Positions 33,872 to 44,897 of a stretch of 64,000 bases of DNA are shown here, piece by piece. The translations under genes were made by a program, and so were the position numbers. The stretch is from Saccharothrix ecbatanensis. GTDB taxonomy: Bacteria; Actinomycetota; Actinomycetes; Mycobacteriales; Pseudonocardiaceae. Numbering within the stretch: the stretch's first letter is position 1; each line of letters opens with the position of its first letter. Location: positions 2,852,001 to 2,916,000 of the forward strand of contig NZ_JACHMO010000001.1 of NCBI RefSeq assembly GCF_014205015.1, read 5' to 3'. The notes beneath the pieces are model-generated. The model ran no database searches, was not told the DNA's origin, and saw only the letters and a list, made by a program, of their open reading frames with translations.

Positions 33872-35254
33872 TCACGACCGCGGTTGCGATCGGTGGTCTT
33901 CACCCAGCGAGGGCACCTGGCCAAACGGCACCGGGCCGAACGACTGGTCGCCCACTCGGCCGAGGAGCCGTTCGGTGGCGCTCGCCGCGCGCACGGTCAC
34001 GTCCTCGGCCCCGGCGGCACGCAGGGAAACCAGCAGGTCACCGGGGCGGCACTGCTCGACCAGCACCCAGCCCGGTCCCACCCGAGCCCCGGGCCGACGC
34101 GGCACGTCGCGCGGCGTGAACTCGGCGACGGACGCCTCCGGCATGCCGGGCAGCCAGCCCCCGGCGGTCGCACCTTCGACCAGCGAGGCGAACCGCGCGC
34201 CGGAGTCGTCCCAGTCGAACCTCGCCGCCCAGTCACGGCACCGCGCGGCTACCCGTGACGCGGTGGCCGGGTCCGCCAACTCGGTGAGCGCCCACAGCAA
34301 CACATCGGCAACGACGGCACCGCGCGGCATGAGCCAACCCGTTTCGCCGTGCCGGACGGAGTCCCGCAGCCCGTCCACATCCCGGCACACGGTGGGCACG
34401 CCGTGCGCCGCCGCCTCGATCACGGCCAGACCCCAGCCCTCGCCGTCGGACAACGTGACGTTGAGCCAGGACCGGGCCAGCAGGTCGGACTTCACGGCCT
34501 CCGGCACATGTCCGTGCACGACCACCGCCCCGCCGCAGCGCGCCGCCCATTCCCGCAGCGCCGCTTCCTCCCGCCCGCCGCCCACGACGTGCAGCCGCAG
34601 CCCCGGCAGCCGGTGCCGCAGCACGTCCACCGCGTCGATGAGCCGGTCGACCCGCTTCTGCGGCACCAGCCGACCCAGGCACACCACCGTCGGCTCGGAC
34701 GCGCGCGGCGGCAGGTCGGCGGGCGCCGGGTCCGCACCGTTCGGCACCACGTGGACCGGCCCGCGCCAGCCGAGCCGCGACCGCATCGCGTCCACTGTGG
34801 ACGGCGACACGGCGACGGTGACCGCGTTCCGGTACACCCGGCGGGCCACCGGCCCCTCAAGCCACCGCCCGACGGCCGCGAGCCAGGCCGGGAAGTGCAC
34901 CCGGAACTGGTCGTGGTGCACGTGGTGCACGACCTGGACGACCCTGGCACGGCCCACCGCGAGCGGGCTGAAGAACGGGATGCCGTTCTGGCAGTCCACG
35001 ACCACGTCGATCGCCCGCCGGTGCCGGAACAGCCACAGCAGCGCCCACGGGTACACCGTCCACCTGCCGCCCCGGCGCACCGCGGCGACCTGCCCGATGC
35101 GGTCGGCGGCGCTCTGCCCGACGTCCCGCGCCGTCAGGAACGTGACCTCGGCGCCGGTCCCAGCCACCGACGACGCGATCCGGGTGGCGTACAGCTCCGC
35201 CCCGCCCGCGAACCGGTGCCCGGAATCGCGCCAGTTCACCACCACGATCCGCAT
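33872..35254 (-). CDS. GT4-family glycosyltransferase, Rv0225-like
   Basis: ATG 35254 directly follows the stop of the GT2 gene. The 460-aa product has a GT-B fold: an N-terminal Rossmann domain (MRIVVVNWRDSGHRFAGGAELYATRIA, VVDCQNGIPFF), the domain link VVPNGADP, and the C-terminal nucleotide-sugar domain with LGRLVPQKRVDRLIDAV, HVVGGGREE and the E-x7-E-type motif in SDGEGWGLAVIEAAAHGVPTV. No membrane segment is visible apart from short hydrophobic patches. A tail of about 90 residues after the GT domain is extra. It probably adds a sugar to a lipid-linked envelope glycan; donor and acceptor are unknown. Confidence 0.92.
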   Translation of the reverse strand: MRIVVVNWRDSGHRFAGGAELYATRIASSVAGTGAEVTFLTARDVGQSAADRIGQVAAVRRGGRWTVYPWALLWLFRHRRAIDVVVDCQNGIPFFSPLAVGRARVVQVVHHVHHDQFRVHFPAWLAAVGRWLEGPVARRVYRNAVTVAVSPSTVDAMRSRLGWRGPVHVVPNGADPAPADLPPRASEPTVVCLGRLVPQKRVDRLIDAVDVLRHRLPGLRLHVVGGGREEAALREWAARCGGAVVVHGHVPEAVKSDLLARSWLNVTLSDGEGWGLAVIEAAAHGVPTVCRDVDGLRDSVRHGETGWLMPRGAVVADVLLWALTELADPATASRVAARCRDWAARFDWDDSGARFASLVEGATAGGWLPGMPEASVAEFTPRDVPRRPGARVGPGWVLVEQCRPGDLLVSLRAAGAEDVTVRAASATERLLGRVGDQSFGPVPFGQVPSLGEDHRSQPRS

Positions 35255-36001
35255 CTACGCGGCCTCCGCGACGAGCACCGGCCGCGTGACCGGCCGTTCC
35301 TCGGCGTCGAGCAGCGCCCGGATCCGGTGCAGGGCGGCGAAGCTGCGGTAGCCGTCGCGCAGGGTGTCGAACGTCGACCCGGCCACGTCGATCCACCGCA
35401 CCGGCACCTCCTCGATCACCGCGCCGAGCCGCTGCGCCCGTGCCAGCACCTCGACGTCGAAGGTGAACCCGGTGGTGCGCAACGGCTCGAACGCGGCCCG
35501 TGCGACGTCGGCAGCGAAGAACTTGAACCCGCACTGCGTGTCGCCGATGCCGGGCACGATCGGCTGGACGGCCCGCCTGAACGCCCACGCGCCGACGTGC
35601 CGCAGCGGGCTGTTCCTGGCCCGCACGTCCGACCGCGGGTGTGCCCGTGAGCCGACCACCACGTCCACGCCGCGGCGCAGCCGGTCCAGCACGGACGGCA
35701 CCGCGTCCACGCTCGCGGCCAGGTCGGCGTCGCAGAAGCCGATGAACCGGCCGCGTGAGGCGAGGACACCGGCCCGGACGGCCGCGCCCTTGCCCCGTTC
35801 CGCGCAGTGCAGCAGCCGCACCGGCCCGTCGTGCGCGCGGACCACGTCCACGGTGCCGTCGGTGCTGGCGTTGTCGACCACGACGACCTCGGCCGCGATG
35901 CCGCGCAACGCCATGTGCAGCCCCACCAGGCTCGCGGGCAGCCGTCGTTCCTCGTTGTAGACCGGCACCACGACGGACAGCTCGACACCCGCAAGGCGCA
36001 T
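35255..36001 (-). CDS. GT2-family glycosyltransferase (dolichyl-phosphate glucose synthase-like)
   Basis: I choose ATG 36001 because TGAGGAG lies seven bases upstream; a GTG at 36034 is the longer option. The 248-aa protein shows a full GT-A core: LSVVVPVYNEERRLPASL, VVVVDNASTDGTVDVV, ERGKGAAVRAGVLASRGRFIGFCDADLAAS (DxD-like), and the conserved DTQCGFKFF and TGFTFDVEVLA of Alg5/polyprenol-phosphate sugar synthases. It has no C-terminal membrane segments. It would charge a polyprenyl phosphate with a hexose for later use by membrane GT-C enzymes (inference). It is the first gene of the GT2-GT4-DUF3068 operon. Confidence 0.92.
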   Translation of the reverse strand: MRLAGVELSVVVPVYNEERRLPASLVGLHMALRGIAAEVVVVDNASTDGTVDVVRAHDGPVRLLHCAERGKGAAVRAGVLASRGRFIGFCDADLAASVDAVPSVLDRLRRGVDVVVGSRAHPRSDVRARNSPLRHVGAWAFRRAVQPIVPGIGDTQCGFKFFAADVARAAFEPLRTTGFTFDVEVLARAQRLGAVIEEVPVRWIDVAGSTFDTLRDGYRSFAALHRIRALLDAEERPVTRPVLVAEAA

Positions 36002-36205
36002 CGACAGGCTCCTCAACATTGAGACGCAGGTCACACGGGCCGAAAGTTACTCAACAGTAGATCCGGTGGATCGAGACTCAAGAGGTGATCGGAGCCGCAG
36101 CACCCGCCCTACCGCCGTGAGGCGCAACGGGAACACCCATCCGGTCCAGTCGCCGTACGCGCGAAGGACCGAGCGAGACAAGGAACATTGTCCCCACGCA
36201 CAAAA

Positions 36206-37387
36206 TCAACCGTCGAGGCGGACGCTCTCCACGGCCAGGTACAGCTCGGAGATCCCACGCGGGTCGGTCAGGTCCCGGCCGGTCAGGTCCTGCACCCGGC
36301 GGATCCGGTAGCGAACCGTGTTGGGGTGCACGAACAGCCGCTCCGCGGCGTCCTTGGCCGAACCGTGCTCGGCGAACCACGCGTGCAGGGTGTTCAGCAG
36401 CACCTCCCGTTCAGCGGACGGCAGTGCGAGCAGGTCGGCCAGCACGTGGTTGGCCAACTCCCGGGCCAGCTTCTGCGCCCCGGCCACCAACGTGGTCAGC
36501 GGCCGGTCGCCGAACCCGACCACGCCGGTCTCCCCCGGCGCGAGGCACGCGTGGGCGATCCGGGCCCGCCGCAACGCCGCCGGCAACAACGCCAGACCCG
36601 ACACCGCCGGACTCAGCCCGACCGCGAACGACGTCGCCTCCATCGCCTGCCGCAACGCACGCACGTCGGCCGTGCGTTCGACGGCCACCACGCCCACCTC
36701 GCTGTCGGACAACCGCCGCCACACCGCCCGTAACCTGCTGTGCTGGACCAAGTCGGACAGGCAGCGGTCGCCGGTCGGCTCGCCGTAGACCAGCACGAAC
36801 GGCCCGGCGGGCGGCAGCCGCAGCACGCGCGCGGCGTCCTCCAACTCCTCCGGCTTGGTGTACCGGCCGTCGAGCAGGCCACCGATGACGGCGAGCCGCG
36901 CCTTCTCGTCGTAGCGGGCGGAGTCCGTGGCGACCTCGGTGTAGGCGTCCGCGATCACGTCGGAGAACGAGTCGATGATCTGCCAGACGGTGGCGCTGGC
37001 GGGTATCAGCTGCTCGGGGGTGAGGGTGCGCGACGACGCGGCCCGCCCGATCAGGCCCTCGTAGGCGAACGTGCCCGCGATCCGGAACGCGCGCAGCACC
37101 GCCGACAGCGGGATGCCCAGCCTCGCCTGCGCCCGACCGGTCTTGCGCGCGGCGTCGAGATCGACCTCGCGCGCCTCGATGAACGCGTTGAAGGCGTGCC
37201 CGAGGTTGACCTCGCACACCTTCCGCACCTCGGCCGGCGCGCTGATCTCCAGCCGCCGGTAGAACTCCTCCTTCTGGCCGAGCAACCGGGCGAGTTCGTC
37301 CGCGAGCTCGGGCAGCCTCCGCAACTGGCCGCGGACGACCTCGATCAGCTCGGCCGGCAACGGCGCCATCATCGTCGGGGCGACCAT
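36206..37387 (-). CDS. PucR/CdaR-type transcriptional regulator
   Basis: The 393-aa protein has an N-terminal helical sensing region (AELIEVVRGQLRRLPELADELARLL, RSsbR/RsbT-like N-terminal domain with SAVLRAFRIAGTFAYEGL), a central GGDEF-like degenerate domain (FVLVYGEP, VGVVAVERT, VGLSPAVSGLALLPAALRRARIA) and a C-terminal PucR helix-turn-helix: LLNTLHAWFAEHGSAKDAAERLFVHPNTVRYRIRRVQDLTGRDL. The start at ATG 37387 is the longest; ATGs 15 and 18 bases in are possible. No obvious target gene is adjacent; the SRPBCC gene lies 105 bp upstream in the same direction. Confidence 0.92.
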   Translation of the reverse strand: MVAPTMMAPLPAELIEVVRGQLRRLPELADELARLLGQKEEFYRRLEISAPAEVRKVCEVNLGHAFNAFIEAREVDLDAARKTGRAQARLGIPLSAVLRAFRIAGTFAYEGLIGRAASSRTLTPEQLIPASATVWQIIDSFSDVIADAYTEVATDSARYDEKARLAVIGGLLDGRYTKPEELEDAARVLRLPPAGPFVLVYGEPTGDRCLSDLVQHSRLRAVWRRLSDSEVGVVAVERTADVRALRQAMEATSFAVGLSPAVSGLALLPAALRRARIAHACLAPGETGVVGFGDRPLTTLVAGAQKLARELANHVLADLLALPSAEREVLLNTLHAWFAEHGSAKDAAERLFVHPNTVRYRIRRVQDLTGRDLTDPRGISELYLAVESVRLDG

Positions 37388-37492
37388 GAGGTCAACGTAG
37401 CCCCGACATCACCATTGGCGGAAACCCTTGGTATTCAACAGATATCACTGCACCGATGAAGACGGCGATCCCGCTCGGGCACGCCGAAAGGA

Positions 37493-37966
37493 TCAGTCCA
37501 CATGCCGCAACCCCTCGGCCGCGACCTTCAGCCGGGCCAGTGTGCTCTCGATGTTGCGCTGGTTCTCCGCACTCCGGTCACGCACGCCGGTCGCCAGCAC
37601 GGAGAGCGGCCGCATCCACGCCGGTCGGCGGTCCCAGGTGCTCTCGGTGACGCGGCAGCCGGTGTCGGTCGGCTCGATGTCGTACTGCCAGCGCGCCACC
37701 GACAGCCCGAGCGCGCGGACGTCGAAGGCGAACCGGGTCGGCTCCGCGTCGGTCACGGTCGAGACCGTGCGCCACACGCGGAAGCCGCGCCGGTTCGACC
37801 CGACGAAGCGGGCGCCCACCGCAGGCCCCGTCGCCGGTGCGAGCCACCGCCCACCCGAGTACTCCTCCGCCATCTCCGACATCCCCGGCAGATCGCTCAC
37901 CAGGGCATACACCTCGTCCGCGGTGGCACCGACTTCGACGTGCGCGCGTGCGTTCGGTTCGGTCAC
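37493..37966 (-). CDS. SRPBCC-family protein (polyketide cyclase/START-like)
   Basis: GTG 37966 gives 157 aa. The sequence ARAHVEVGATADEVYALVSDLPGMSEMAEEYSGGRW is the typical opening of the Polyketide_cyc2 branch, followed by beta strands ending TRFAFDVRAL, ARWQYDIEPTDTGCRVTESTWDRRP, and a long C-terminal helix (SAENQRNIESTLARLKVAAEGL). These proteins bind hydrophobic ligands in a helix-grip fold; the ligand is not known. The gene stands alone, with the PucR regulator downstream. Confidence 0.9.
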   Translation of the reverse strand: MTEPNARAHVEVGATADEVYALVSDLPGMSEMAEEYSGGRWLAPATGPAVGARFVGSNRRGFRVWRTVSTVTDAEPTRFAFDVRALGLSVARWQYDIEPTDTGCRVTESTWDRRPAWMRPLSVLATGVRDRSAENQRNIESTLARLKVAAEGLRHVD

Positions 37967-38013
37967 GCCCGGAACCTAGCCGATCAAGCTACCGGCCGGT
38001 AGCACGGGTTGGC

Positions 38014-39672
38014 TCACGGCGTCACGGGGATGTTGGTCAGGCCGTTCACCGCCCGCGTCACCGTGTTCGACGCGTGCACGACGTTCGGCACGCCCGCACA
38101 CTTCGACGTGGACGTGATCCGGATGGCGTACTGGCCGACACCGCCCAGATCGGAGCGGTTGTCCCGCCACACGGTGCCGCAGCCGTTGGTGAACGACGGC
38201 GTGGTGGCAGGGTTGTGCGTCTCGTAGCCGTTGGCGAACGTCCCCGGTGCGGCGAAAGTGCCGGTGTTGCCCTCGATCAGGTAACCGATGCCCTTCACGT
38301 CGACCCACGAGTCCGCCGAGTTCTGACCCGAGATCCCACTGCCGTCGAACGTGTTGCCCCTGATCACCCCGTCGAACGTGCCTTCCTTGACGTCGATGTG
38401 CTCGGCCGTCACACCCGGCCCGATGCGGTTGCCCAGCACCCGCACCCGGTCGCTGCGGTCGACGCCGCCGGAGTTGCCGTGGCACGCCCAGTTCGAGTTC
38501 GCCGACCCGATGTAGACCGCCTCGCCGTACCCCTGCTGCACCAGGCCCGTGTGGCTGATCGCGGAGTCGCGCAGCACGCTGTCCGCCGACGAACGCCGGA
38601 AGTGCACGGCCTCCTCGTCCACGTGGTGAACGTGCACGCGGTCGATCACGGTGTGGTGCGAGTTGTCCGCGACGATGCCCTTCTTCGACTCCCGCACGGT
38701 GAACCCGGTCAGGTTCCAGTGCGGCGCGTCGTGCAGCCACAGCCCGTAGCCGGGGTCCCAGCCCTGCGTCGGGGTCGGACAGCTCGGCGCGGAGCCGGAC
38801 GGACCGTCGTTGACCAGCACCGCGTCCGCCGGCCCGGTGAGCGTGACGGGCGCGGCGGCGGTGCCGGGTCGGGTGATCGTGAACGCGCCCCGGTACACGC
38901 CGGCGGCCATCCGGATGGTCTGACCCGGCGCGGCGGCGGCCAACGCGGCCTGGAGCTGCGCGGGCGTGGAAACGTCCACAGTGGACCCTCCGGAGCCACC
39001 GTCGGTCGTGGCGGTGACCTCTGCGCTCGAGCCGGACGCGTTGCCCGCCGCGTCACGCGCCCGCACGGTGAACGCGTACGCGGTGCTCGGGAGCAGACCG
39101 CCGACGGTCACGGCGGTGGACGTCGTCGACGCGACCACCGTCGTGCCGCGCAGGACCTGGTAGTCGGTCACGCCGACGTTGTCGGTCGACGCGGTCCACG
39201 ACAACGACACCTCGCTCGCCGTCACCCCCGTCACCCGCGGGCTCCCGGGAACGGTGGGCGCGGACGTGTCGGGCACCGGGCCACCGCCGTCACACGGCAC
39301 GCCATCGACCTTGCAGCCGGTCGGCAACCCGAGACCGGACACGTTGAAGCCGAAGCTCACCGTGCCACCGGGGCGGATCCGGCCGTTGAAGCCCGCGTTC
39401 ACGAACCGGTAGTGCTGTCCGTCGCGGGTGAGCACCGAACTCCACGCGTTGGCCACCGCCGACCCCGGCGGGAGGTCGAACTCGACCACCCAGCCCGTGC
39501 TCTCGGTGTCACCGGTGTTGGTCAGCAGGTACTGCCCGCCGTACCCCGTGCTCCACACGGACGACTGGCTGAACGCGGCGGACAACGCCGCCGTGTCGGC
39601 CTGGGCCGAGCCGACGAGCGCTGCGACGAGGCAGGCGAGCGCGACGCCCACCGCCGTAAGACGCTTCCCCAT
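38014..39672 (-). CDS. Secreted CBM2-FN3-beta-helix protein (pectate-lyase-like)
   Basis: I start at ATG 39672, where a clear signal peptide begins (MGKRLTAVGVALACLVAALVG, cleavage near AQA), giving 552 aa. Residues about 28-130 are a family 2 cellulose-binding module (AAFSQSSVWSTGYGGQYLLTNTG, WVVEFDLP, FGFNVSG). A fibronectin III domain follows (about 145-235; SLSWTASTDNVGVTDYQVLRG). The C-terminal 310 residues form a right-handed parallel beta-helix (STPAQLQAALAAAAPGQTIRMAAGVYRG, GFTVRESKKGIVADNSHHTVIDRVHVHHV). It is probably an extracellular polysaccharide lyase or hydrolase acting on plant wall pectin or similar; catalytic residues cannot be set by eye. Confidence 0.9.
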   Translation of the reverse strand: MGKRLTAVGVALACLVAALVGSAQADTAALSAAFSQSSVWSTGYGGQYLLTNTGDTESTGWVVEFDLPPGSAVANAWSSVLTRDGQHYRFVNAGFNGRIRPGGTVSFGFNVSGLGLPTGCKVDGVPCDGGGPVPDTSAPTVPGSPRVTGVTASEVSLSWTASTDNVGVTDYQVLRGTTVVASTTSTAVTVGGLLPSTAYAFTVRARDAAGNASGSSAEVTATTDGGSGGSTVDVSTPAQLQAALAAAAPGQTIRMAAGVYRGAFTITRPGTAAAPVTLTGPADAVLVNDGPSGSAPSCPTPTQGWDPGYGLWLHDAPHWNLTGFTVRESKKGIVADNSHHTVIDRVHVHHVDEEAVHFRRSSADSVLRDSAISHTGLVQQGYGEAVYIGSANSNWACHGNSGGVDRSDRVRVLGNRIGPGVTAEHIDVKEGTFDGVIRGNTFDGSGISGQNSADSWVDVKGIGYLIEGNTGTFAAPGTFANGYETHNPATTPSFTNGCGTVWRDNRSDLGGVGQYAIRITSTSKCAGVPNVVHASNTVTRAVNGLTNIPVTP

Positions 39673-39814
39673 GCGATGTGATCCCCTCGGGTCTCCGGCG
39701 GCGACCGTGACTCGATCCCTGGCTACCACGTCGGCGGCGGGTAGTCGAGGTGATCGCCCGTCACCTTTCGGTCTTCCGCCTCGTCTACCGGGTGGACAAA
39801 GCGGGAGGGGACCG

Positions 39815-40681
39815 ATGCGTAACGGGCCGGCGGACCGATTCGAGGCGCATCGCGCGCACCTGCGCGCGGTGGCCTACCGGATGCTGGGCTCGCTGCCCGA
39901 AGCCGAGGACGCGGTCCAGGAGACCTGGCTCCGGCTGTCGCGGATCGACGCCGACGAGGTCGACAACCTCGCCGCCTGGCTGCGCACCGTCGTCTCCCGC
40001 GTGTGCCTGGACGTGCTCCGGCATCGCCGTGTCCGCCGCGAGGACACCGTCGAGCACCTGCCCGACACGCCCGCCGACGACGACCCCGCGATGGAGGCGG
40101 TCCTGGCCGACTCGGTCGGGCGCGCGCTGCTCGTCGTCCTCGACACCCTCACGCCCGCCGAACGCGTGGCGTTCGTCCTGCACGACACGTTCGCCGTGCC
40201 GTTCGACCGGATCGCGCCGATCGTCGGCCGCAGCACCGCCACCACCAAGAAACTGGCCAGCCGCGCCCGTCTGAAGGTCCGCGGCACCAGTGCGCCCCCC
40301 GAAGCCGAACTCGGCCGTCACAGGCACGTCGTGGACGCGTTCCTCGCCGCCGCACGGCTCGGCGACTTCGACGCGCTGATCGCCGTGCTCGACCCCGACG
40401 TCGTCCGCCGCGCCGACCCCGCCGCCCTGCCACCAGGCGCGGCCACCGAAGTCCGCGGTGCGTCCGCCGTCGCCCGCGAGACCGTCGTCCTCACCGCGAA
40501 CGCCCGGCACGCCGCAACGGCTTTGGTGGACGGACGGGTCGGCATCGTCGTCGCCCCGCGCGGACGGCTTCGGTTCGTCCTCACGGTCACCGTCCGGCAC
40601 GACCGGATCGCCGCGTACGAGGTCATAGCGGACCCCGCGCGACTTCGTCGGCTCGACATCGCTGTGCTCGGGGACCTGTAG
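39815..40681 (+). CDS. ECF sigma factor with SnoaL-like tail (SigJ/ECF41-type)
   Basis: ATG 39815 follows GGGAGGGG and gives 288 aa. Region 2 is FEAHRAHLRAVAYRMLGSLPEAEDAVQETWLRLSR; region 4 is LTPAERVAFVLHDTFAVPFDRIAPIVGRSTATTKKLASRARLKV. Residues about 175-288 form a SnoaL/NTF2-like domain (VVDAFLAAARLGDFDALIAVLDPDVVRRAD), characteristic of SigJ and ECF41 factors where the tail regulates activity in place of an anti-sigma factor. ECF41 genes usually sit beside a carboxymuconolactone decarboxylase, oxidoreductase or epimerase gene; none is here. The chitinase gene lies 111 bp downstream. Confidence 0.92.
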   Translation: MRNGPADRFEAHRAHLRAVAYRMLGSLPEAEDAVQETWLRLSRIDADEVDNLAAWLRTVVSRVCLDVLRHRRVRREDTVEHLPDTPADDDPAMEAVLADSVGRALLVVLDTLTPAERVAFVLHDTFAVPFDRIAPIVGRSTATTKKLASRARLKVRGTSAPPEAELGRHRHVVDAFLAAARLGDFDALIAVLDPDVVRRADPAALPPGAATEVRGASAVARETVVLTANARHAATALVDGRVGIVVAPRGRLRFVLTVTVRHDRIAAYEVIADPARLRRLDIAVLGDL

Positions 40682-40792
40682 GCGGGACGAGACGGGACGA
40701 GACGGGGCGGACTTTTATCGTGGCTTGATTCAAGGGTGTCCAGTAAGGTCGGGCCCGGCTGCCGCCCCTGATCGCGTCGAAAGGACACGACC

Positions 40793-42172
40793 ATGCAGTC
40801 CCCTGCACGCACATCGACCCGATGGGGCGCCGCGGGCCTCGCCCTCGCCACGGTGGCGGCCGGCCTCACGGTCGCCATCGCCACCGCGCCGGCGGCACAC
40901 GCCACCGTCCTGCCCAACGGCTTCAAGAGCGTCGGCTACCTGCCGTCGTGGGCCGGCAGCGTCAACGCCGTCCAGTACACGAAGCTCACCCACATCAACT
41001 ACGCGTTCGCCCTGCCGAACGCCAACGGCACCCTCCAGGCCATCCCCGACCCCGGCAAGCTCTCCTCGCTGGTCACCCTGGCCCACAACAACGGCGTCCG
41101 CGTCTCGCTCGCCATCGGCGGCTGGAACGACGGCAACGACTCGGCGTTCGAGGCGCTGGCCGGCAACGCCACCAGCCGCACCACGTTCGTCAACAGCGTC
41201 GTCAACGCGGTCAACCAGTACAACCTCGACGGCGTCGACATGGACTGGGAGTACCCCGACCCCGGCACGTCGGCGAACAACTTCACCGCCCTCATGGGGC
41301 AGTTGAGCACCGCCATGCACAGCCGCGGCAAGCTGCTCACCGCCGCCGTCGTCTCGGGCGGCACCACCGCCGAAGGCGTCCAGCCCGCCGTGTTCGGCCA
41401 CGTCGACTGGCTCAACATCATGGCCTACGACGGCGGCAGCCCACACGCCAACTACGACTGGTCCATCGGCGCCGTCAACTACTGGAAGTCCCGCGGCCTG
41501 CCCACCGCGAAAGCCGTGCTCGGCGTGCCGTTCTACAGCCGGCCGAACTACTACACGTACGCGCAACTGGTCGCCATGGACCCCGCCAACGCCAACCGCG
41601 ACTGCGTCACCGTCAGCGGCGCCCAGCAGTGCTACAACGGCGTCCCCACGATCAAGCGCAAGACCCAGTGGGCCATGGCCAACGCGGGCGGCGTCATGAA
41701 CTGGGAGCTGTCGCAGGACACCAGTGGCAGCACGTCCCTGGTCAGCGCCATCTACGACACGGTCATGGGCGGCACCAACCCGCCCGGACGCACCGGCCCC
41801 ATCGCCGGCATCGCGGGCAAGTGCGTGGACGTGGCCGGCGCGAACACCGCCAACGGCACCGCGGTTCAGCTGTGGACGTGCAACAACACCGCCGCGCAGT
41901 CCTGGACCGTCGGCGGTGACGGCACCCTCCGTGCCCTCGGCAAGTGCATGGACGTGAGCGGCGGCGGCACCGCCAACGGCACCGTCGTCCAGTTGTGGGA
42001 CTGCAACGGGACCGGCGCGCAGACGTGGCAGGCCCAGTCCAACGGCACCCTCCGCAACCCGGTGTCCGGCCGGTGCCTGGACGCGACCGGCCCCAGTTCG
42101 GCCGACGGCACCCGGCTCCAGATCTGGGACTGCTTCGCCAGCTCCAACCAGATCTGGCGACTCCCCGCCTGA
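40793..42172 (+). CDS. Secreted GH18 chitinase with ricin-B lectin domain
   Basis: ATG 40793 follows GAAAGGAC. The 459-aa product has a signal peptide (cleavage near APAAHA, residue 37), a family 18 catalytic domain (about 44-325) with DGVDMDWEYP containing Asp149, Asp151 and catalytic Glu153, the SLAIGGWN strand (105-112), the MAYD motif and C-terminal NWELSQD. Residues about 330-459 form a ricin-type trefoil with three QxW-like units (QSWTV, QTWQA, QIWRL) that would bind glycans. It hydrolyses chitin outside the cell. Upstream lies a GGGACGAGAC tandem repeat but no recognised chitinase operator. Confidence 0.94.
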   Translation: MQSPARTSTRWGAAGLALATVAAGLTVAIATAPAAHATVLPNGFKSVGYLPSWAGSVNAVQYTKLTHINYAFALPNANGTLQAIPDPGKLSSLVTLAHNNGVRVSLAIGGWNDGNDSAFEALAGNATSRTTFVNSVVNAVNQYNLDGVDMDWEYPDPGTSANNFTALMGQLSTAMHSRGKLLTAAVVSGGTTAEGVQPAVFGHVDWLNIMAYDGGSPHANYDWSIGAVNYWKSRGLPTAKAVLGVPFYSRPNYYTYAQLVAMDPANANRDCVTVSGAQQCYNGVPTIKRKTQWAMANAGGVMNWELSQDTSGSTSLVSAIYDTVMGGTNPPGRTGPIAGIAGKCVDVAGANTANGTAVQLWTCNNTAAQSWTVGGDGTLRALGKCMDVSGGGTANGTVVQLWDCNGTGAQTWQAQSNGTLRNPVSGRCLDATGPSSADGTRLQIWDCFASSNQIWRLPA

Positions 42173-42192
42173 GCGCTCGGCCCTTCGGGACC

Positions 42193-42219
42193 CGGCCCGT
42201 TCCCTCGCGGAACGGGCCG
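42193..42219 (+). terminator. Terminator after chitinase
   Basis: An 11-bp perfect stem CGGCCCGTTCC / GGAACGGGCCG with a 5-base loop lies 20 bp after the chitinase stop. Confidence 0.75.
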
Positions 42220-42262
42220 TGTCCGGCTTGCCGAGGGCGCGTCGAACGGCAAGGGTGGTGCG

Positions 42263-44748
<2,486 letters not shown>

Positions 44749-44786
44749 TCTCCGGCAGGTTCTGACCCCAGGCAGGTTCTGAACTC

Positions 44787-44802
44787 AGGCCAGTACTGGC
44801 CT
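44787..44802. promoter_or_regulatory. 16-bp palindrome between convergent genes
   Basis: AGGCCAGTACTGGCCT is a perfect palindrome following three short GCAGGTTCTGA-like repeats (44748-44783). It lies between the ends of the aminopeptidase and esterase genes, so it is more likely a cruciform terminator than an operator. Confidence 0.35.
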
Positions 44803-44897
44803 CAGGTCCACGCCCGGCTCGCGGTGGCGAAGCTTCCTGCGGCTCCGCCACCGCGCGCCGCGTTGTCACTGGACCATGGCGTCACGGGATCATGGCG

